Part shown: positions 58,971-64,000 of the stretch, piece by piece
Position numbering within the stretch: position 1 is the first letter of the stretch
How the letters are laid out: every line of letters starts with the position of its first letter
From: Narthecium ossifragum
Taxonomy: Eukaryota; Streptophyta; Magnoliopsida; Dioscoreales; Nartheciaceae
Assembly: GCA_963920575.1 (NCBI GenBank)
Contig: OY986969.1
Coordinates: 9,669,096 to 9,733,095 of the forward strand
Direction of reading: 5' to 3'
DNA: 64,000 nt
Notes under the pieces: generated by a model
What the model saw: only the letters and a program-made list of their open reading frames with translations
What the model was told of the DNA's origin: nothing
Databases searched by the model: none
Position numbers and translations under genes: made by a program

Positions 58971-59520
58971 AAAATGTCAGCCTTTGGTTCCGGCAAATGT
59001 AAGAGGAAAAATTCCTCTGGAAGTAGATCTGATGTTGGATGGGAGCATGGAATAGATGTGGAGAGCAATTCTAGAAAAGTAAAGTGCAAATACTATGATA
59101 AAACCTTCACTGGAGGGATTTATCGCTTTAAACGTCATTTGGCTTGTACACACAAAGATGTGCAGCCATGTAGAAGTGTTCCAGATGATGTTAGAAAGCA
59201 TATGTTGGCACTTCTAATGAAAAATGGAGAATTGTCTCAAAAGAAGAGAAGGGAAATACATGACATTGGAGATGATTCAGAAGATGAAGTGCAAAAGAGA
59301 AGGAATACTATGGGAGATTTTTTGAAGAAAACAACTAGTGTAACTGGGACAGGGAGCACATCTACTCAAGCTACAATTAATCAATTGATGAGAAAGAATC
59401 TAAGGGAAGAGGCATGTCAGCAAATTGCGCGTTTTTTTACACCAGTACCATTTCATTCAATTGTGTGAAAAATCTTGAGTTCATAAAAATTGCGTGTTTG
59501 CTGCCAACACATTTTGATCC
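58971..59520 (+). pseudogene. hAT transposase N-terminus with BED zinc finger, truncated
   Basis: From MSAFGSGKCKRKNSS the ORF reads a basic, Ser-rich lead, then SDVGWEHGIDV and a BED-type finger VKCKYYDKTF...RFKRHLACTH. The second zinc Cys (usually CxxC) is Tyr here. A variable acidic linker follows, then QQIARFF at the start of the hAT core. A one-base shift near 59464 ends the frame; the other frame continues CVKNLEFIKIACLLPTHFD to about 59520, where LTR DNA begins. DNA-binding function would be impaired and no catalytic core is present. Confidence 0.8.
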
Positions 59521-61149
59521 GAATTCGATGTTTTCGATTTCTCTTCGACCCGATTTTCTCGCGGGGTTTTCCCGATGATGAGTAGTGGTTATTATAATAT
59601 TTTAATCTGGATTTTGGCGGGTTTATCCTTGGATTACGTCGTGAATTGGATTCCGAATTAGTTATCGATTTCTACCAATTTTTAAGCAGTTTCTCGATAA
59701 GCATGCTATACATATATGTATATGTATATATAGGTAGCTTGTGATTGCTGTATTGCTTTATGGGTAACCGAGGGAGTGACGACCCCCGGGAATGTTTAGT
59801 ATAAATGGACCGAGAGCGTGTCCTGCATGCGTAGTATAGATCTACTGCTTTGATTAATAGCCCCGCTGATTGCCGACGTGCGCCGAGGGCATAACCCGTT
59901 GTATTGGTAGAATGCATATCTTGTATTGTGTGCCTTGTTGGCTTGGTCGGGGTTGTATCCTCTTGTAGCAATTTCGGTTGACGGCTGCGGACGCCGTTGT
60001 AATGTCGAAATTGGCTCGATTGCTATTGTCGCTTGATTGTTGACCAGTTACCTGCGGGGTAACTTTGGAACCTTAGTCTGTCAGGTGCAAGAGAGCACTG
60101 AAGACTATTGTATATCTGTGTTTATCGCTTTGCTCTAATCGTCGTATTGTTAGCATAGCTTATCTGTATTTGAGACCCTTGCTATGCTCACCCCTTTGGC
60201 TAGCTAGAGGCTATGCCTAGCCCTGTATAATTGATGTCATCTTGTTGCATGCTTATATCTCTTTATCTGTGCATGAGCATTGCATGCATCTTGTTTGCAT
60301 TAGAGCATAAGGCTAGGGTGCGGGTGAATAGGGTCTTTGCCGATCCGAGGCTCTCGGATAGCTTGGATCTAGCTCTAGGACCGTGGCTGGGTAGCAAGGA
60401 CTAGGGTGTGATTGTTATGCCAGATCTCTGTATTCTCGAGGATGGGTGTAGTTGGCTCTAATCTATTGTTTGAGGTTTAGAGGTCGTGTTGTTTCTCCAA
60501 GGCCAAGTGCTAAGGATGGTTGTCGATGCGTTCCCGACGTGGATCCCCAAGGCATGGGAATCCTGCTTGGGTAAGGGTGATCCTGCATGTTACTGTTCCG
60601 TGGCCTCCTGGTAACATGTTCAGGAGAGAGGTTTCATGACAGGAGCCCTTGGGACATCGATAGGGGTTGTGGGACCCCGTGGCATTCCTTAGGCTTAGGC
60701 GGAAAGACATCACAGTTGTTATTTTTCTCCCTTCAGTGTGTCGTAGAGTAGAACCCTACTGAGCTTATTGCTCACTCCTACCCGGGCTGCGTTTGCATGT
60801 GCAGGCGTCGACTCTTCCTCGGTGGTTCCAGCTGGATCAGGTCTTGGCGGCGCGTCGACTTCCGGAGGCGTTTGAGGTTTCAGAGGGACATATGTATATT
60901 TTTGGCAGTTTGTGTTTAAAGTTATCTTTTGAGGATGATGTATTTAACGTTGAATAAATGAAATCATGTTCCCTCTTTGATTAAGTTTTATTCCGCAATG
61001 TAATATTTAGTTTTACCTTTATGCCCTTGGAAGTCCTTAAGTTCAAATTAATTCCGCTTTGTGTATTTGTCGCGCCGTATCGGATGTGAATAGTACATGT
61101 TTCCCCTCATGCCCCGGCCCGGATGGGTTTTCTGGGTCGGGGTGTGACA
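59520..61149 (+). repeat. LTR of the chromovirus-like family, 5'-truncated
   Basis: Ends GGTCGGGGTGTGACA. Shares AGCTCTAGGACCGTGGCTGG, GTTTAGAGGTCGTGT and the CTGAGCTTATTGCTCACTCC block with the other LTRs. Its start, with TGTGAGGACC, is missing, so the left boundary (about 59500-59530) is approximate. Confidence 0.7.
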
Positions 61150-61503
61150 CATGATGATATGTAAGAGATAGCTCCTTGGTCATTTTCTTCAAAGTCATTC
61201 GTTCAAACATCGAAATGGCTATCTGGTGGCCATGATGATGTGTAAGGGATAGCTCCTTGGTCAATATTTTCAAAGGCATTCACCCCACCACCACTGTACA
61301 AATTTGGCCTTGGATATATATAAAACATATGCTCTTGGCCATGGTATAGAAATCCATTCGTAGCATGCTCCTGAGTTGGCCTAAAATATTCATTTGGCCA
61401 CCAATTTGTGTAGCCACAAAAATGGCTATCACTTGGCCATGATGAAGTATGAGATATATGCCCTTGGTTATTATTCATAAACGCATTTCTCCGTATTGTT
61501 GGT
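61150..61503 (-). pseudogene. 354-bp segment with repetitive minus-strand ORF between inverted LTRs
   Basis: On the minus strand an open frame (61631-61203, starting inside the neighbouring LTR, and an overlapping frame to 61043) encodes repeats of the type NNQGHISHTSSWPSDSHF and NIDQGAIPYTSSWPPDSHF. A third copy lies at 61155-61230 at DNA level. I do not recognise the protein. It could be a fragment of a host exon or of a transposon-borne gene caught between two LTR insertions. Confidence 0.35.
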
Positions 61504-62399
61504 GTCACACCCTGACCTAGAAAACCCATCCGGGCCGAGACGTGACGTGGGGAACTTACACTATTTACATCCGATAAGGCACGGTACAGTACAAAGTGGA
61601 ATAAATTGAACTTAAAGACTTCCAAGGCCATAATAGTAAATCTAACAAACTAGAGATTAATATTGTGGAAATGAAACTCAACCAAAAGAGGGAACAATAT
61701 TTTATATATTAAATATTAAATACATCATCCTCAAAAGGTAACTATAAACAAAAGCTGCCAAAATGTACATATGTTCTTCTGAGACCTCAAACGCCTCCGG
61801 AAGTTGATGCGCCGCCAAGACCTGATCCAGCTAGAACCATCGAGGATGAGCTGACACTTGCACATGCAAATGCAGCCTGGGTAGGAGTGGACAATAAAGC
61901 TCAGTAGGGTTCTACTCTACTTTACATTGCACATGAAGAAAGGGAAACCAGAAAGTCCCGGGTTCTTTCTCATCTCTAAGGGAAACTCATGTTACATCCA
62001 CCGCCTATCCCAGGGCAAGCGCTCTGTGACCTCAACTGTCAACAGCTGTCCCTCTCAACAATCAAGTGCCCAGCGCTGAACAACAAAGGGGTAGGACCCA
62101 TGGCAGTACGTAACTTTCCTTAACACGAATACTGAGCATGAGACGAGAACTCTGGGCGACCTCTACATCTCAAACAATAAAAAGTAGCCAACTAGACCCA
62201 TCCTCAAGAATACAGAGATTTGATAATACAATCACCCTAGACCTCACTATCCAGCCACGGTCCTAGAGCTAGATCCGAGCTACCCGAGAGCCTAGGATCA
62301 TCGAAGACCCTATTCACCCACACCCTAACCTTATGCTCTAATGCAAACAAGATGTATACAAATAAAGAGATATAAGCATGCAACAGGATGACATCAATT
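61504..62399 (-). repeat. LTR of the same family in opposite orientation, cut by the gap
   Basis: On plus it begins TGTCACACCCTGACC and is the diverged reverse complement of 60250-61149. It runs into the N gap, so its start is unseen. Confidence 0.75.
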
Positions 62400-62599
62400 N
62401 NNNNNNNNNNNNNNNNNNNNNNNNNNNNNNNNNNNNNNNNNNNNNNNNNNNNNNNNNNNNNNNNNNNNNNNNNNNNNNNNNNNNNNNNNNNNNNNNNNNN
62501 NNNNNNNNNNNNNNNNNNNNNNNNNNNNNNNNNNNNNNNNNNNNNNNNNNNNNNNNNNNNNNNNNNNNNNNNNNNNNNNNNNNNNNNNNNNNNNNNNNN
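62400..62599. other. Assembly gap (200 N)
   Basis: Exactly 200 N, a filler of unknown true size. It separates the minus-strand LTR from the Athila-type leader to the right. Confidence 0.95.
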
Positions 62600-63135
62600 T
62601 TTTATTTTCGTGGTAGTTTGTTTTGCTTTCTGAATTGCTTTCTAAATCACTTTCATTTGCTTACTTTGGTTGTAGATTTGATTTTCCACTCTTCAGAATT
62701 ATGCCTTCCTATTTCCTATGTAGTGCTTATCTAATTAATAAAATTTAAGTTTTCAGAATTTATTTTTGAGTGTTTTTCTATTTTTTTTAATCGGGATCGA
62801 TCTGCTTTCCAAGCGAGATCGATCTGGATCGGGTGTCTGGGCCCCTATTTTGCCAGCATCAGCAATCCGGAGCGATCTCATTTTTTCCCCCTTCCTAGGA
62901 CATCGCTCCGCTCCATTGCTCTTTCATCTTCTCCGACGATGCTCTGCCTCTTCGCCTGCGACCTTCGTCCGACCTAAGCCCGGCCCACCTCCGGCGATCA
63001 CTTTCATCCATTGCCGTCCCTTCCCACCATATCTTCCTTATCACCATAAACCCATACCCCCTCAAAACCCCAAACCCTCTTTCTAACTATTCCTTCCTTC
63101 TTCACCGCCGGCCGCCACTCTTCCCGTTTCGAGCC
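62600..63135 (+). other. Leader region upstream of the Athila-type ORF
   Basis: T-rich, then a GATCGATC pair at 62795/62817 (22 bp apart), then a C-rich stretch leading to the ATG at 63136. It is probably LTR end and leader of an element that continues beyond the window. I could not find a clear primer site, which may lie in the gap. Confidence 0.45.
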
Positions 63136-64000
63136 ATGCTGCACAAAAGAGCCAAAAAGCTTGCTATCAAAGCAAGGGCTTCTACTTCTGGTAAAGCGCG
63201 GGTTCCCACACCACCTTCGTCTTCCTCCTCCGATCCGGCATATGTACCCTGGCCATCACCACCTGCGTCTCCTCCAATCTCCTCTGTTCCACTGGAGGTG
63301 CCGTCGGCAGCTCCGCAATCATCTTCTCCACCCAACATTCCCCATGGCCGCACATCAACCGCCGAGGCTCCTGCCGGTCCATCTCAAGCTCCGGACGGGT
63401 CTTCAAAAGGCAAGCTGAAAGCTTCCGAGGGTGCCACATCCACTCCTGCTCCGGCGCGTCCGACGAAAAAAGGGAAACTCACTCGCCCACCTACTGGTCC
63501 TACCTTCATCGCCGGCCTCATTCCGAGATGGCAGCGCGAACTGAACCTCGAGTTCACGTTCGACATCGAGCGTCTGCGGACGGTGGACATCGCCAGTGAG
63601 GGCGTTGTTACTCTAGAGGCTCACGAGCTTTTGCCGATCTGCTACCCTTCCACCGTCGTCTATCCGCGGCTAGTCTGCATGTTCTACCAGAACATGGCAG
63701 CAATACCCTACAATGGCAATGGCAACCAGCCAGTGAGCTTGACCACAGCCCCTGCACTTGGCTTCTGAACGACCATTGAAGGCCACGAGATCATTTTTAA
63801 TGCCGAGATCATCAGCGAGATTCTGGGCATTCCAGACCATGCTCTTGGTTTACATCGTCTGTCCACCGATGAGGAGATACCGTCAGACGCCGATATTGGA
63901 GTGTTTCTTCATCCGGAGAGGACCAGTGGACCAATGTTTTCACGATCTGAGCTGCATCCGTCCCTCTGGTTTGTTGATGATGTGCTGCGCCGGAACGTCT
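63136..64000 (+). pseudogene. Athila-type first ORF (putative plant transposon protein domain), runs off the edge
   Basis: Residues 1-110 are Ser/Pro/Ala-rich and disordered. From about residue 120 (FIAGLIPRWQRELNLEF) a folded domain follows with TVVYPRLVCMFYQNM, then after an in-frame TGA (63766-63768) it continues in the same frame with TIEGHEIIFNAEIISEILGIP and FLHPERTSGPMFSR. This wording fits the domain found in Athila-like retrotransposon ORFs. The single TGA, consistent with one point change, is the only break seen before the window ends. Confidence 0.6.

Larger units (their letters stand above)
57999..59520 (+). mobile_element. hAT transposon fragment
   Basis: Begins near CCAAGGTTGTTAATATCGCG, a hAT-like terminus, inserted in the SIRE gag (possible 8-bp target CTCATAAC). 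A leader with CT-rich repeats is followed by a transposase N-terminus (58971 on). The element is cut near 59520 by LTR sequence. No right terminus was found. Confidence 0.6.

Overview
This is nuclear DNA of an angiosperm. It has one compact multi-exon host gene with GT-AG introns, in a sea of plant LTR retrotransposons (Tork- and SIRE-type Copia, Athila-like and chromovirus-like Gypsy, a Cassandra TRIM), a hAT transposon and small non-autonomous elements. The species cannot be fixed from the sequence. There are no prokaryotic features. Two assembly gaps of exactly 200 N lie at 20342-20541 and 62400-62599.

Layout. 220-6002 is a complete but non-autonomous LTR retrotransposon on the minus strand (TSD CTAAT, tRNA-Arg-type primer site). 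A solo Athila-type LTR (1641-3298, TSD ATCAT) is inserted in it. 6008-9362 is intergenic with SINE- and MITE-like relics. 9363-20163 (minus) is the only intact host gene: a 14-exon GH27 glycosidase of the plant beta-L-arabinopyranosidase/alpha-galactosidase (APSE-like) type, 651 residues by my splicing. Its introns hold a solo Copia LTR (TSD CACTC), a GC-rich foldback MITE (8-bp TSD) and another inverted-repeat element. A 69-bp tandem duplication copies the end of exon 3 with its splice donor. Upstream of its start lie about 180 bp, a gap, and then a Gypsy LTR pair (20542-24298).

24299-25827 holds a GC-rich minisatellite and a 94-95-bp tandem array. 25833-54596 is a Tork-type Copia element (TSD TTATA, about 5 kb net) split by two insertions. 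The first is a 20.5-kb Athila-like Gypsy element (27274-47784, TSD TGCAT). The second is a 3.3-kb solo LTR (48906-52177, TSD TGGTG). Inside the Athila-like element sit three nested LTRs of one 2.3-kb family in +,-,+ orientation (37471-44407 > 38997-43650 > 39768-42074), giving five levels of nesting.

54714-55420 is a Cassandra TRIM with 5S-rRNA-like sequence in its LTRs. Then come a SIRE-type Copia 3' LTR with a gag remnant (55811-57995), a hAT transposase remnant (about 58000-59520), two inverted LTRs around a 354-bp segment with a repetitive ORF, the second gap, and an Athila-type first ORF running off the right edge.

The most striking non-coding signal is a module made of two GATCGATC palindromes whose starts are 21-23 bp apart. 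I measured it by eye in about 30 instances, in the LTRs or internal regions of at least five different retrotransposon families in this window. Spacer sequence varies but spacing hardly does. This is my main candidate for an undescribed system. No regulatory role can be proved from sequence alone.
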